A stretch of 48,160 nucleotides of DNA from Microcaldota archaeon (GTDB lineage Archaea > Micrarchaeota > Micrarchaeia > Micrarchaeales > CABMGC01). The stretch covers positions 1-48,160 of the forward strand of contig JAJZOD010000014.1 of NCBI GenBank assembly GCA_021852055.1, given 5' to 3'. Shown here in pieces: positions 34,366 to 43,521 of the stretch. The number at the start of each line of letters is the position of its first letter. The stretch's first letter is position 1. Both the position numbers and the translations under genes were made by a program. The notes below the pieces were generated by a model that was given only the letters and a program-made list of their open reading frames with translations, was not told where the DNA came from and ran no database searches.

Positions 34366-35490
34366 TTATGCATCCGTGCCGCTCTTCCTGAAAATCATGT
34401 TCTTCAACATCTTTGTCGGCGAATCCATGTCTCCATATCTTCCGAGCAGGGAACCGATGCCCATAAATCGCATGGCCTTTATGCCAAACTCGATTCCTCC
34501 AGCCCAGCCTCCTGAATAAATCCTGTTCACTACTGAATGAATAGCAGTGTCTGTGCCGTATTTGCTTTTGTAAAAAGATTCGTAATCCCAGAGTTCTGCC
34601 TCGCCATCAAAATATCTGTGTATTGTCTTTGCTGCAAGTATCGCCGCATTGCCTCCGAATACAATGCCTCCTCCTGTCGATGGCTTTACCTGCCCTGCGG
34701 CGTCTCCGACAAGCACAACCCTCCTCCCGGCATCTACTATCCTGCGCCTAAGCCTCATCGGTATTATGCTGGCCTGCCCGTCGAGTATCTTGGCCTTTGA
34801 CAATATACCCGCAACCTCCTTCCTGTGTAGGAAGCCTTCAAAAACCTTTTTGCTGTTCAGCCCATGGCGCCCAGGGCGTATGCCGATGCCTGCTTCAAGT
34901 ATGCCTTCTGAATTTGGGCACAACCACCCAAAAAGGCCGTTGTACTCCTTGTCAAAAAAAAGGTCTACGATGCCTTTGTCCTGCACTTCAACATCAAATT
35001 CAGCTTTATATGTAAGCACATAACTGCGCAACTCTCCCATATTGTAATGTTTTGCCACAACAGATACTGCACCATCTGCGCCGACAACGACGCCGTTGTC
35101 AGTACCAATGGCATTCAATGAAGATGGCGTTACCCTCTCGCCAAGAACTATTCTGGCGCCTTCAGCCTCTGCCTGCTCGCGGCATAGTTCGTTGAAATGC
35201 CTGCGCTCAAGCACATGCGCGACAGCGCGTTTTGATTCTATAAAAACAGCAGACTTCCCTGCGTGGAGCCTGGCTCCGTAAAGTGTATTTGTGACGGATT
35301 TTTTGTAGTCCACGCCAATGGACCTCAGGCCGTTTATTGAGACTATGCCCGATGCACGCACAGGCACTCCCAGTCTGGTTTTCTGATCGTAAACTATGCT
35401 GCTTATGCCTGTCTTCCCAAGCTCCCTCGCAGCTATCAATCCAGCTGTTCCAGCTCCTATAATTGCGACGCTGCGTTTTGTGTTTATCAT
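34366..35490 (-). CDS. Geranylgeranyl reductase family protein (archaeal lipid saturation)
   Basis: 374-residue flavoprotein. FAD-binding GAGTAGLIAARELGKTG, the GG-doublet-like PVRASGIVS motif, VVGADGAVS, and the second nucleotide motif VVLVGDAAGQVKPSTGGGIVFGG are those of digeranylgeranylglycerophospholipid reductases, which saturate the isoprenoid chains of archaeal membrane lipids. YNGLFGWLCPNSEG is a substrate-pocket segment. ATG 35490 is used because the seven codons upstream add nothing known. It divergently faces aglB across 116 bases. Confidence 0.88.
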   Translation of the reverse strand: MINTKRSVAIIGAGTAGLIAARELGKTGISSIVYDQKTRLGVPVRASGIVSINGLRSIGVDYKKSVTNTLYGARLHAGKSAVFIESKRAVAHVLERRHFNELCREQAEAEGARIVLGERVTPSSLNAIGTDNGVVVGADGAVSVVAKHYNMGELRSYVLTYKAEFDVEVQDKGIVDLFFDKEYNGLFGWLCPNSEGILEAGIGIRPGRHGLNSKKVFEGFLHRKEVAGILSKAKILDGQASIIPMRLRRRIVDAGRRVVLVGDAAGQVKPSTGGGIVFGGNAAILAAKTIHRYFDGEAELWDYESFYKSKYGTDTAIHSVVNRIYSGGWAGGIEFGIKAMRFMGIGSLLGRYGDMDSPTKMLKNMIFRKSGTDA

Positions 35491-35606
35491 AAAATAACCA
35501 AAATGATACAAATACTTAATAATGTTTACTAAGACTATACATACCGCTTCGAAAATAAATAGCTTAGTCTTATGTAATTAAGGAGCAAGCGAAATAACTG
35601 ATTTAC

Positions 35607-38600
35607 ATGATTTTGGAAGTCATTATAGGGATACTTGCAATAGTGTTGCCTGGATTCTTCCTTGCGCTTGCGCTGTTGAAAAAGACAGGCATGCACCTTG
35701 CCTCAATATTTATAATAGGCATATTTTTCGGGATCATATTCCCACCAGCAATGATATGGATCGAATCCTATCTTATACCATTTATACATGCATTCACCTT
35801 CTCTGCTGGGCTTTATAACATAAATGTTGTAATTCTTACTGTGCTGGGCATAATCCTGTCGTACTGGCAGGGTGCCCTTACGGTCGATCTTATACCTTCT
35901 GCACTGCGCAGTCGCAAAGCGCCTACTTTATCTACAATTAATGCGGATTACAAGCAGCGCATTGCAGAGCTGCGCAGCAAGACCACACATCTTGGCACCG
36001 ACATGAAACTGATGCGCGATCACGAGCGCGAAGAGCAGGAGCTCAGCAGAAGCCACCAGAATGAGATAAGCATGCTCAAGCAGAGGGGTGCGGGAGAGGA
36101 GGAGATAAGCAGCGTAATAAAGCAGCACGAGAACCAGGAGCGCAGGCTTTATGAGGATCACGAGCGCGAAGAGCAGTCGTTAATATCAAAAGAGGACGTT
36201 AAGAAAGGCACATTTCCTGTTGTATGGACATTGCTTCTGCTTCTTATGATAATAACGTTCGCTTCAAGAATAGCCAACATAGGCGTAGCGCCGAAGTTTT
36301 TTGAGTTCGATCCATATTTCGACATGATGGCTACCCAGCAGATACTTACATACGGATATCAGCTTTTCACAACCCATGCTGCATGGCCGACTCTTGTTAA
36401 TGGCACTATACAAAGGATACAGCCCGCAGTACCATATCTTGAGGCTTACTGGTACCAGCTCGCGAACCCATCAAGTACATCGACCATAAATCTCGCTTCG
36501 CTAAGCACAGTCAGCAGCGTTTACCCTCCACTACTTGCCGCGCTTCTAGTGTTTGTTGTATTCTTATTTGTTTACCAGCTGTATGGAGATTTCCCTGCGC
36601 TTGTCGCAGCAGGCCTTGCAGCAGCCATGCCGGCCCTGCTTACAAGCTACATAGCAGGCGAGCAGCTTCTTGAGCCTTGGGGCATCACTGCCATGTTCTT
36701 CTTCTTTGCAACTTATCTGCTTGCAGTTAAAAATCCAAAAGAGAAGCGCTATGCAGTACTTGCAGGCATAGCATTCGTTTCAAACTTTCTGGGTGCGCAC
36801 TACTATACCGTGACAACAGGCCTTCTTGCCGTATACATAGTGCTTCAGGGCGTAATCAACATACTGAGAAGAAAGGACATGATGGACTTCTATAAGATGA
36901 ATGCAATAGTCCTTATAGTTATAATAATAGGCTATGCTGCCTACGGGCCTTACAATGCAGTCTACGGCGGCGGCGTTCCCTCAATGCTGGGTATACCAAC
37001 TATAGTCGCATTCCCTCTGTTCGCGCTGATACTTGTAGTGCTGTTCGAGTATATACCTATTCTAGCAAAGAAGTACAATATACTCAAGGGCATTACAAAA
37101 TTAACTTATTACGAGTGGCTTGCAGCTCTTGCAATCATAATAATACTGCTTCTTGTGTTCACGCCTTTAGGAAATCCTGTAAAGAAGTACATAGCGTTAA
37201 GTGAGCGTTTCACAACGCCTTCATCGCCGCTTTTCATGACGGTGCAAGAGTACGCGCCAACCGGCATTACATATGATTTCGGAAGCTCCAGTGCATTTGG
37301 AGTGATTGGTGGCGATATAGCTGGATTTCCGGTGCTTATGTGGATAGCCCTCATAGCTTTCGTGTGCATAGAGCTGTACAACATAATTCGCAAGGATTCA
37401 AACACAAGCATACTTTCAATATCAATACTTGTAGTGCTAGCAGCTGCAGGCATGAGCGAGGTCAAGTACATGCCTCACTTCGGAGTCGCGTACATAATCG
37501 TGGTAGCCATAATAATAGGAGAAGCTGCGCTTTACATCAAACGCCTTGCCCCTGGCAAGAACGGAACATTAACATCAGTGTCAGCAATAATCTTCATAAT
37601 AATATTAGCAGAGATGGCGCTTACCTCGCAGGTTTACTCTGCTGTAATAACAGCAGCCGCTCTTGCAATCCTTCTGCTTTTATACTTCTCAAGCGCAAAG
37701 AATCCTACAGAGGCGTATGCAATGCGCATCCTGTTTCTTTTCGGCGCGTATATTTTCATGATGGAGTCACTGTCTATAATATCTGTATTTGCAGCTGCGT
37801 CTAATCCAAACTGCTCTGCCATAGCCAACAGCACCAACATATATGGATACACAATGTTCTGCAACCAGGTGCCGCAAGCGTGGCTTTCTGCAATGGCATG
37901 GGCTGCAAAGAACATAGGTCCAAATGCACCGAGGATACTTGCATGGTGGGACTATGGAGACTGGATAAACTGGTTCGGGAACAGCAATGCTGTTATACGC
38001 GGGGACAATGCAGTAGCGTCGCTTGACTATGCAGTCGCTGCCCAGTACGTTATGGGCATAAACAGCAGCTTCGGGCCATCATCGCTCGCAAGCTTCATGA
38101 ACAGGAACACCATACAGGCAGGCTATGTGCTTTTTGACGACCAGCTTGTGCCGAAGTGGTCTGCTCTGGATTTCCTAGGTTGCGTTAACCAGAACCAGAC
38201 AAGCCAGGCATATGCAACATCACAAGGCAAAAAGTACGGTGCAAACTTCATTATAGGCACGTCGCAGTGCGAGTATGCGCATGATCCTGTGTACATAAAT
38301 ATTCCTTCACAGCCAACAGTTCAGGATTACTGCAGTTTTTCAAATTCATCAGTTACTGCAGTTTACTCGATAATGACCTACGGTGAGACTGTGCCTCAGC
38401 TTATAAACCAGACATATTGCGTAAGCACTACCCCGAATAAGGAAGGCGTTCTTAATGTATATACAACAAACGGCATGAAAACTAACATACTGCTTGCAGT
38501 AAACTCAGAAATGTACAGGGGGCCAGTGCAGTTCACACAGGGCGGTCCCGCTTATTTGGAGTTTATGGCAATGTATCTGCCTAACGGGCCCAACAAGACG

Positions 38601-38831
38601 ATAACAAATGCGCCCACGGCCTTCTACAACAGTAACTATTATCGCGGTTTCTTCTTTGGCTATCTGTCGAACGCATTTACATTAGTGTATCCAAGCAACT
38701 TCACCGGCATAAACTTCATAAACTCTACAAACTCCGTAATGATATTCAAGCTTAACAACTATACGGCATCACTGCCGGCGCGCACGCCGAAGCCAAGCTG
38801 GGTAACTAACAACTACTCAATACCAGGGTAG
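35607..38831 (+). CDS. aglB: Oligosaccharyltransferase AglB with N-terminal coiled-coil module
   Basis: STT3/AglB transfers lipid-linked glycan to Asn in N-x-S/T on the outer membrane face. 1074 residues. The canonical enzyme begins near 200: TM1 VVWTLLLLLMIITFA, catalytic FDPYFD at about 234-239, many helices to about 730, then the acceptor-binding WWDYG at 780-784 and a soluble domain. Before it are about 200 extra residues: three membrane helices (MILEVIIGILAIVLPGFFLA onward) and a charged region (about 110-195) of coiled-coil type holding two copies of DHEREEQ. This module is not part of ordinary AglB. The GT4 gene follows 74 bases later. Confidence 0.93.
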   Translation: MILEVIIGILAIVLPGFFLALALLKKTGMHLASIFIIGIFFGIIFPPAMIWIESYLIPFIHAFTFSAGLYNINVVILTVLGIILSYWQGALTVDLIPSALRSRKAPTLSTINADYKQRIAELRSKTTHLGTDMKLMRDHEREEQELSRSHQNEISMLKQRGAGEEEISSVIKQHENQERRLYEDHEREEQSLISKEDVKKGTFPVVWTLLLLLMIITFASRIANIGVAPKFFEFDPYFDMMATQQILTYGYQLFTTHAAWPTLVNGTIQRIQPAVPYLEAYWYQLANPSSTSTINLASLSTVSSVYPPLLAALLVFVVFLFVYQLYGDFPALVAAGLAAAMPALLTSYIAGEQLLEPWGITAMFFFFATYLLAVKNPKEKRYAVLAGIAFVSNFLGAHYYTVTTGLLAVYIVLQGVINILRRKDMMDFYKMNAIVLIVIIIGYAAYGPYNAVYGGGVPSMLGIPTIVAFPLFALILVVLFEYIPILAKKYNILKGITKLTYYEWLAALAIIIILLLVFTPLGNPVKKYIALSERFTTPSSPLFMTVQEYAPTGITYDFGSSSAFGVIGGDIAGFPVLMWIALIAFVCIELYNIIRKDSNTSILSISILVVLAAAGMSEVKYMPHFGVAYIIVVAIIIGEAALYIKRLAPGKNGTLTSVSAIIFIIILAEMALTSQVYSAVITAAALAILLLLYFSSAKNPTEAYAMRILFLFGAYIFMMESLSIISVFAAASNPNCSAIANSTNIYGYTMFCNQVPQAWLSAMAWAAKNIGPNAPRILAWWDYGDWINWFGNSNAVIRGDNAVASLDYAVAAQYVMGINSSFGPSSLASFMNRNTIQAGYVLFDDQLVPKWSALDFLGCVNQNQTSQAYATSQGKKYGANFIIGTSQCEYAHDPVYINIPSQPTVQDYCSFSNSSVTAVYSIMTYGETVPQLINQTYCVSTTPNKEGVLNVYTTNGMKTNILLAVNSEMYRGPVQFTQGGPAYLEFMAMYLPNGPNKTITNAPTAFYNSNYYRGFFFGYLSNAFTLVYPSNFTGINFINSTNSVMIFKLNNYTASLPARTPKPSWVTNNYSIPG
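36018..36176 (+). repeat. Exact 21-base direct repeat inside aglB extension
   Basis: The 21 bases at 36018-36038 recur exactly at 36156-36176, 138 bases (46 codons) apart and in frame, coding for DHEREEQ twice. This suggests a segmental duplication within the coiled-coil region. Confidence 0.85.
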
Positions 38832-38905
38832 AATGACGACAAATCTGAACTGCAAACCGAAGCAATAAATAGCTGCAGTGAGCTATTCCAATGTTGAGGG
38901 ATTTG

Positions 38906-40042
38906 ATGAAACTGTTGATAGTTCAGCCGTATTTAAACCTCAAAGGTGGAGCAGAGCGCGTCATCCTGAAAATAGCGCAGCACTATAGTGCAAGCATATA
39001 CCTTCTTGAGTACTCTCCAAAGACAACATTCCCGGAGTTCAAGGACATAGACATCAAAAAAGTGGGCAAGAAGGTGCCTTTGTCTGACATGCTGCCTTAT
39101 CGTGCGTCCCAGGGCCTTCGATACGGATATAATTTCTACAACCTAAAACTACATGAAGATTATGATGTAGTCAATGCCCACATATCCCCTAGTGAATGGA
39201 TACGGCACAACAACCCACGCGTGCTATGGTACTGCCACACCCCTCCAAGAGAGGTATATGACCTGTACGAGGCCAGGATGCGCAACAGGACCTACAGGCA
39301 GAAGCTGCTCTACTCTGCAATGGCAAAGACGTACAAGTTTGTTTCTAAAGGGGTTGTGAAGAGAATAGAGGTCATAGCAGCAAACAGCACCAACACCCAG
39401 AGCCGCATTAAAAAATACTATGAACGGAAGTCTGTTGTAATAAATCCTGGCATAGATGTTGAAGAGTTCACAAACGAAGGCGATGCAAGATACTTCTTGT
39501 ACCCATCACGCATAACCCCTAACAAGAGGCAGGAGTATGTCATAGAGGCATTCAGAAGGTTCTGCCAGAAAAGTAAGCGGAAGTACTCGCTGGTTCTTGC
39601 CGGCACTTTATCCAATGACCCTGAGCATAAGGCTTATGCTGCAAGACTTGCGGCGCTTTCCAAGGGCCTTGATGTAAAATTGCGCACGAACCTCTCAGAA
39701 AACGAGATGAAAAAGCTATACTCAAGCTCAACTGCCGTTCTTCTGGCTCCGCAGAATGAAGACTTCGGCATAGTGTATCTAGAGGCGATGGCCAGCGCAA
39801 AGCCTATAATCTCAGTAAATGAGGGTGAGCCGAGCAGAATTATAAAAGAAGGCAAAACCGGCTTTCTTGTTGTATCACCGCAGCATATGGCAGACCGGAT
39901 GCTGGAAGTCTGTTCAGACGCGTCCATTGCAGAAAAATTAGGCAGAAACGCAAGAAGCAACGTAGAGGAAAACTATTCGTGGAGTGCATTCTTTAGGAAG
40001 TTTGACAAAGCGCTTGCGCAAGCCAAATCCTCAAAAATTTAA
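38906..40042 (+). CDS. GT4-family glycosyltransferase
   Basis: 378-residue GT-B enzyme. The N-terminal MKLLIVQPYLNLKGGAERV has the glycine loop of GT4 proteins. C-terminal motifs: YPSRITPNKRQEYVIEAF, LAGTLS, and the nucleotide-sugar signature LAPQNEDFGIVYLEAMASAKPII (E-x7-E) followed by GEPSRII and GKTGFLV. A GAGGG at 38895-38899 is at Shine-Dalgarno distance from ATG 38906, preferred over ATG 38891. It lies directly behind aglB, so a role in building the N-glycan is likely. Donor and acceptor cannot be told. Confidence 0.9.
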   Translation: MKLLIVQPYLNLKGGAERVILKIAQHYSASIYLLEYSPKTTFPEFKDIDIKKVGKKVPLSDMLPYRASQGLRYGYNFYNLKLHEDYDVVNAHISPSEWIRHNNPRVLWYCHTPPREVYDLYEARMRNRTYRQKLLYSAMAKTYKFVSKGVVKRIEVIAANSTNTQSRIKKYYERKSVVINPGIDVEEFTNEGDARYFLYPSRITPNKRQEYVIEAFRRFCQKSKRKYSLVLAGTLSNDPEHKAYAARLAALSKGLDVKLRTNLSENEMKKLYSSSTAVLLAPQNEDFGIVYLEAMASAKPIISVNEGEPSRIIKEGKTGFLVVSPQHMADRMLEVCSDASIAEKLGRNARSNVEENYSWSAFFRKFDKALAQAKSSKI

Positions 40043-40062
40043 GATGATACCTGCCAAAAGCG

Positions 40063-40377
40063 CTATTGCGGAGGTATGACGTAGTGCGATATGATACGCG
40101 CAGCCCTTTCAAGAACTATCTTTATGTTCTTTTCTGTGTTGGAGCCAGTGCATATAAGCTTGCCGTTCTTGAAAAGTATTATTACGGCTTTAGGCTCCTT
40201 CATCCTGAATATGGCACCGGGAAACTGCTCGGGCTCATAATCCACCTCCTTGACATTTTTTGACAAAGAGAAAAGATCTATGTTTGCATGAAGGTCAGAA
40301 CTTACAACTATGTTCTGTATCTTTATCTGAGGGTTAATCTTCCCTCTGCCTTTCTTCTCTGGTTCTGATTTTGCCAA
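40063..40377 (-). CDS. tbp: TATA-binding protein with a single TBP repeat
   Basis: 104 residues: a basic tail (SEPEKKGRGKINPQ) and one complete TBP repeat of about 89 residues. IKIQNIVVSSDLHANIDL, YEPEQFPGAIFRM, AVIILFKNGKLICTGS and a last helix EKNIKIVLERAARII give strand-helix-strands-helix. Both DNA-kinking Phe positions of a repeat are present (EQFPG, LFKNGK). Normal archaeal TBP is 180-200 residues with two repeats. Here TAG follows ISHYVIPPQ, with no second repeat after it. An in-frame TGA lies at 40399-40401, and a TATA box at 40407-40414 leaves room only for the TTG start at 40377. The product would have to dimerise, or pair with another half, to form a TBP saddle. Confidence 0.88.
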   Translation of the reverse strand: MAKSEPEKKGRGKINPQIKIQNIVVSSDLHANIDLFSLSKNVKEVDYEPEQFPGAIFRMKEPKAVIILFKNGKLICTGSNTEKNIKIVLERAARIISHYVIPPQ

Positions 40378-40406
40378 TTTATCACAGTATATTATCTTTC
40401 AAAGCC

Positions 40407-40414
40407 TTTATAAA
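40407..40414 (-). promoter_or_regulatory. TATA box of the single-repeat TBP gene
   Basis: TTTATAAA, palindromic, centred about 34 bases before the TTG at 40377. It predicts a short leader and shows that transcription begins downstream of any place where a first repeat could be encoded. TBP may bind its own promoter here. Confidence 0.55.
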
Positions 40415-40440
40415 CCCTGCCTCCACTGTACGTTTCATAA

Positions 40441-40660
40441 AATCCTCCAGGACAGGCACCCGCAATCTCAAGGTTGACCTACATAAAATTGATGAGTGTC
40501 CAAACTGCGGAAATCCTCTAAGAAAAATGAAAAGAACCTTAAGAAGATAATCATCGATATCAAGGACACAGGAACTGAGACAACAACGTACCTACCAAAG
40601 ATTGGGTATTGTGATAATTGCGAAGAATTAGTCAAAGCAGCAATCCAAACACTCTTCTAA
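40441..40660 (+). pseudogene. Frameshifted zinc-ribbon protein remnant
   Basis: One frame encodes KVDLHKIDECPNCGNPLRKM and stops at TAA 40548-40550. Across the A-rich AGAAAAATGAAAAG the neighbouring frame continues as KNLKKIIIDIKDTGTETTTY followed by LPKIGYCDNCEELVKAAIQT and ends at TAA 40658-40660. Joined, they give a small zinc ribbon with two C-x2-C pairs. A one-base slip in the A-run separates the halves, so this is a decayed gene, a sequencing indel or a programmed frameshift. No good start codon is seen. It lies in the 528-base gap between tbp and the propeller gene. Confidence 0.45.
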
Positions 40661-40726
40661 ACATGAAGTACTGAATAACTTAAGTTCGCCACTTCTTAAA
40701 AATCTATAAGGTATGCGGATAATATG

Positions 40727-40801
40727 AAGAGTTATGCAGCAGTCATCAATGTTCATAACTCTTAAACACGAAGGCAGAAGTTATTCATAATATCTGAATA
40801 A
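40727..40801. repeat. Two perfect inverted repeats upstream of the propeller gene
   Basis: AAGAGTTATG (40727-40736) pairs with CATAACTCTT (40754-40763), a 10-base stem with a 17-base loop. Downstream TTATTCA (40781-40787) pairs with TGAATAA (40795-40801). They could be operators or an RNA leader structure. They lie 105-180 bases before the start at 40906 and outside any recognised coding sequence. Confidence 0.45.
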
Positions 40802-40905
40802 TTTGCTACTGAATTATCTCAGAGCAACAAATCTTTAACTGTTACGGACAACGCAATGTTTTTAAATGTTTACTGTATACACATATTCGGTATATCGGTG
40901 TATGG

Positions 40906-43521
40906 TTGGAAGGTTTTAAAGCACAGGCAACTCTCGAGTTCATAGTGCAGTATTCCAGCGAGCTCATCATACTCGCAGCAGCAGTTGCAGCCGTTTACTT
41001 AATATCAATACCATCAGGGCAGCAAACTCTAGGCAACTCCCCTTCATATTGCTACATAACCCCTAACCTTAACTGTTACCAGCTCATTGTAACTTCAAAT
41101 GCAGTTGCAACTAGTATCACCGTATTTTTTACAAACAACATAGGAAAGTCAATATACCTACCATCTAACTCTTTATACGTGGCTCCAACTGCTGCAAGCA
41201 GCTTCACGGCAGGCACATGCAACACCACCGTCCTAAAATCAGGAAAGTCTGCATCGTGCACTGTATCTTTGCAAAACTTCAAGATAAGCACAGGCATACA
41301 GATAGAGCCGTCGTTCTTCGTAAGCTATAAAGTGTGCAATGATGCGTCATGCAGCAATCCAAACACACTACAAACCATTAACACATCAGGCAGCGCAACG
41401 TCATTTGCTGTAACCTCAACCATAAGCACCTCTACAACATCCACAACCACAACGTCATCTACTACATCAACCACATCTACAACGACAATATTGCCGCAGC
41501 TTACGGTTTATGCAAGTGCATCGTCAGGTGTCATATTCTTAGGAAGCTCATCAACCCTTACGGCAACAGCCTCTGGTGGAGTATCTCCATACACCTACAA
41601 TTGGTACGAAGAAGCTCCTGGTCTGTCCAGCTACACTGCAATACCTGGTGCAACTTCAACGTCTTATATATTTCAGGCGCCATATCAGGACGGCACATAT
41701 TCGTTTATAGCATCTGCGACGGACTCTGAATCACCGGCACATACATCAAACAGCTTGCCTGTCAACGTGATTGTAAAATCAGGCGGCACCTACGCTTATG
41801 TGGTTGATACTGTATCAAACAATGTTTCAATAGTCGACACATCAACAAACACAGTCGTCGGCACAATCCCTAAGTCTCAAAAGCCAGTTTCTCTGAACGG
41901 GTTCGAAGATGTTGCTGTCGCACCCAGCGGCACCTATGCATACACTACAAACTTCCTGCCAAACAACGTTTCAATAATCGACACTGCTACGAACACCGTA
42001 GTTGGCCAAATAAATTCAGCAAACTTCGACGGACCAACTGGCGTTGCATTCGCACCCAGCGGCACCTACGCCTATGTGGAAAATTATAACGCAAATACCA
42101 CAACTATAATCAGCACAGCCACAAACTCAGTTGTCGGTCAGATCACCGGTTTAGCGTATCCTATGTTCGTTGCATTCGCACCCAGCGGCACCTACGCATA
42201 TGTAACGGATTACAACTCAACTAATGTGACTATAATCAGCACAGCAACAAATTCAGTAACTGGAAATATTGTGGGCATGTCCTACAACGGAACTGTAGGA
42301 GCCGAAGGCATTGCATTCGCACCAAACGGCACCTACGCATATGTAGTCTACAGCAACATTGATAACGTCTCAATAATCGACACTGCCACAAACTCAATTG
42401 ACGTAATATCTGTAAATCCAGAAGCACCGGCGCAAAATGGTTACGGGACAGTAGGATTTAATTATCCTGTCGGCGTGGCATTCTCACCCAGCGGCACCTA
42501 TGCATACATCTCCAATTCCGGCTCAAACAATATTGTTATAGTCAATACAATTACGACGTTCATAACAAATTCCATAAATTCTACCGAACCTCTAAATTCT
42601 ACCAATGTAACAGGAATATTAAATGACCCTATGGGAATTGCATTCGCACCAAACGGCACCTACGCTTATGTCTCAAATTATGGTTCTGGTGCTCTTTCGG
42701 TAATCAACACTGCCACAAATACTGTATTGAATTCAATACCTCAATCTGTAACTCCATTTTATGAACCTACGGGCGTGGCATTCTCACCCAGCGGCACCTA
42801 TGCATATATTGCAAATACCGCAAACATATTAATAGTTAATACAGCAACAAATACAGTTACGGGTGCAATAAACTCTGGTCTCGGAATACCCACCCGTACC
42901 CTTGTTCTAGATGTTGCATTCGCACCAAACGGCACCTACGCATACGCTACTAGCTACCCTGCGCACAATATATCTATAATCAATACGGCAACAAATTCAG
43001 TCACTGGACATATAAGTTTCGGGGCTAATTATCCTGTTGCTGTAGCATTTTCGCCTTCTGGCACTTATGCATATGCTACAGATGTCAATTCCTCCTCATC
43101 TTCTGGTCCGGGTTACTCCCATGATAATGTGATTATAATCAATACAGCAACAAATACGATAACTGGTCTAATAAAAGGCAATTTTGACAATCCACAGGGC
43201 GTTGCATTCGCACCAAACGGCGCCTACGCTTATGTTGTAAACCTTGTATCTGGCATAGGTGCTCCGAACGTTTCCATAATCAATACGGCAACAAATTCAG
43301 TCACAGGCGCAATAAATTCTAACAGCCTCTTTAATTCACTTGGCGTTGCATTCGCACCAAACGGCGCCTACGCATACGTAACAAATGCGTACTCTGGAAC
43401 AGCCCCTCACACAGCAAACTTATATGGTAATATGATCATAATAAACACGGCAACAAATTCAGTCACAGGCGCAATAAATTCTGGATTTAATTACCCATAT
43501 GCTGTTGCAATTTCGCCATGA
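40906..43521 (+). CDS. Pilin-anchored YVTN beta-propeller surface protein
   Basis: 871 residues from TTG 40906, the only start consistent with the N-terminus. A class III-like hydrophobic segment (AQATLEFIVQYSSELIILAA) is followed by a small cysteine-containing domain, a Thr/Ser linker (about 165-195), an Ig/PKD-like domain (about 198-290, TATASGGVSPYTYNWY) and 12 YVTN repeats of 43-55 residues, each opening TYAYV and closing GVAFAPSG or a close variant. Such repeats form propeller blades in archaeal surface-layer proteins. Many N-x-S/T sites occur. It is convergent with the Gly/Tyr-rich protein gene. Confidence 0.85.
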   Translation: MEGFKAQATLEFIVQYSSELIILAAAVAAVYLISIPSGQQTLGNSPSYCYITPNLNCYQLIVTSNAVATSITVFFTNNIGKSIYLPSNSLYVAPTAASSFTAGTCNTTVLKSGKSASCTVSLQNFKISTGIQIEPSFFVSYKVCNDASCSNPNTLQTINTSGSATSFAVTSTISTSTTSTTTTSSTTSTTSTTTILPQLTVYASASSGVIFLGSSSTLTATASGGVSPYTYNWYEEAPGLSSYTAIPGATSTSYIFQAPYQDGTYSFIASATDSESPAHTSNSLPVNVIVKSGGTYAYVVDTVSNNVSIVDTSTNTVVGTIPKSQKPVSLNGFEDVAVAPSGTYAYTTNFLPNNVSIIDTATNTVVGQINSANFDGPTGVAFAPSGTYAYVENYNANTTTIISTATNSVVGQITGLAYPMFVAFAPSGTYAYVTDYNSTNVTIISTATNSVTGNIVGMSYNGTVGAEGIAFAPNGTYAYVVYSNIDNVSIIDTATNSIDVISVNPEAPAQNGYGTVGFNYPVGVAFSPSGTYAYISNSGSNNIVIVNTITTFITNSINSTEPLNSTNVTGILNDPMGIAFAPNGTYAYVSNYGSGALSVINTATNTVLNSIPQSVTPFYEPTGVAFSPSGTYAYIANTANILIVNTATNTVTGAINSGLGIPTRTLVLDVAFAPNGTYAYATSYPAHNISIINTATNSVTGHISFGANYPVAVAFSPSGTYAYATDVNSSSSSGPGYSHDNVIIINTATNTITGLIKGNFDNPQGVAFAPNGAYAYVVNLVSGIGAPNVSIINTATNSVTGAINSNSLFNSLGVAFAPNGAYAYVTNAYSGTAPHTANLYGNMIIINTATNSVTGAINSGFNYPYAVAISP
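41790..43520 (+). repeat. Twelve tandem coding repeats with near-identical DNA core
   Basis: The blade boundary GCATTCGCACCCAGCGGCAC plus about ten following bases (or the AAACGG variant) recurs almost unchanged through the propeller region, for example near 42050, 42176, 42314, 42646, 42914 and 43204. The sequence between copies diverges. Such conserved cores favour recombination that changes blade number. Confidence 0.85.

Noticed and set aside
40378-40905. Missing first TBP repeat upstream in another frame
   Set aside because: The frames upstream of 40377 on the minus strand contain stops and no TBP-like peptide; the only protein-like signal is a zinc-ribbon remnant on the opposite strand.
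41790-43520. CRISPR array
   Set aside because: The repeats lie in an open reading frame, have codon-multiple spacing and encode YVTN blades; the spacing is irregular and no cas genes are present.
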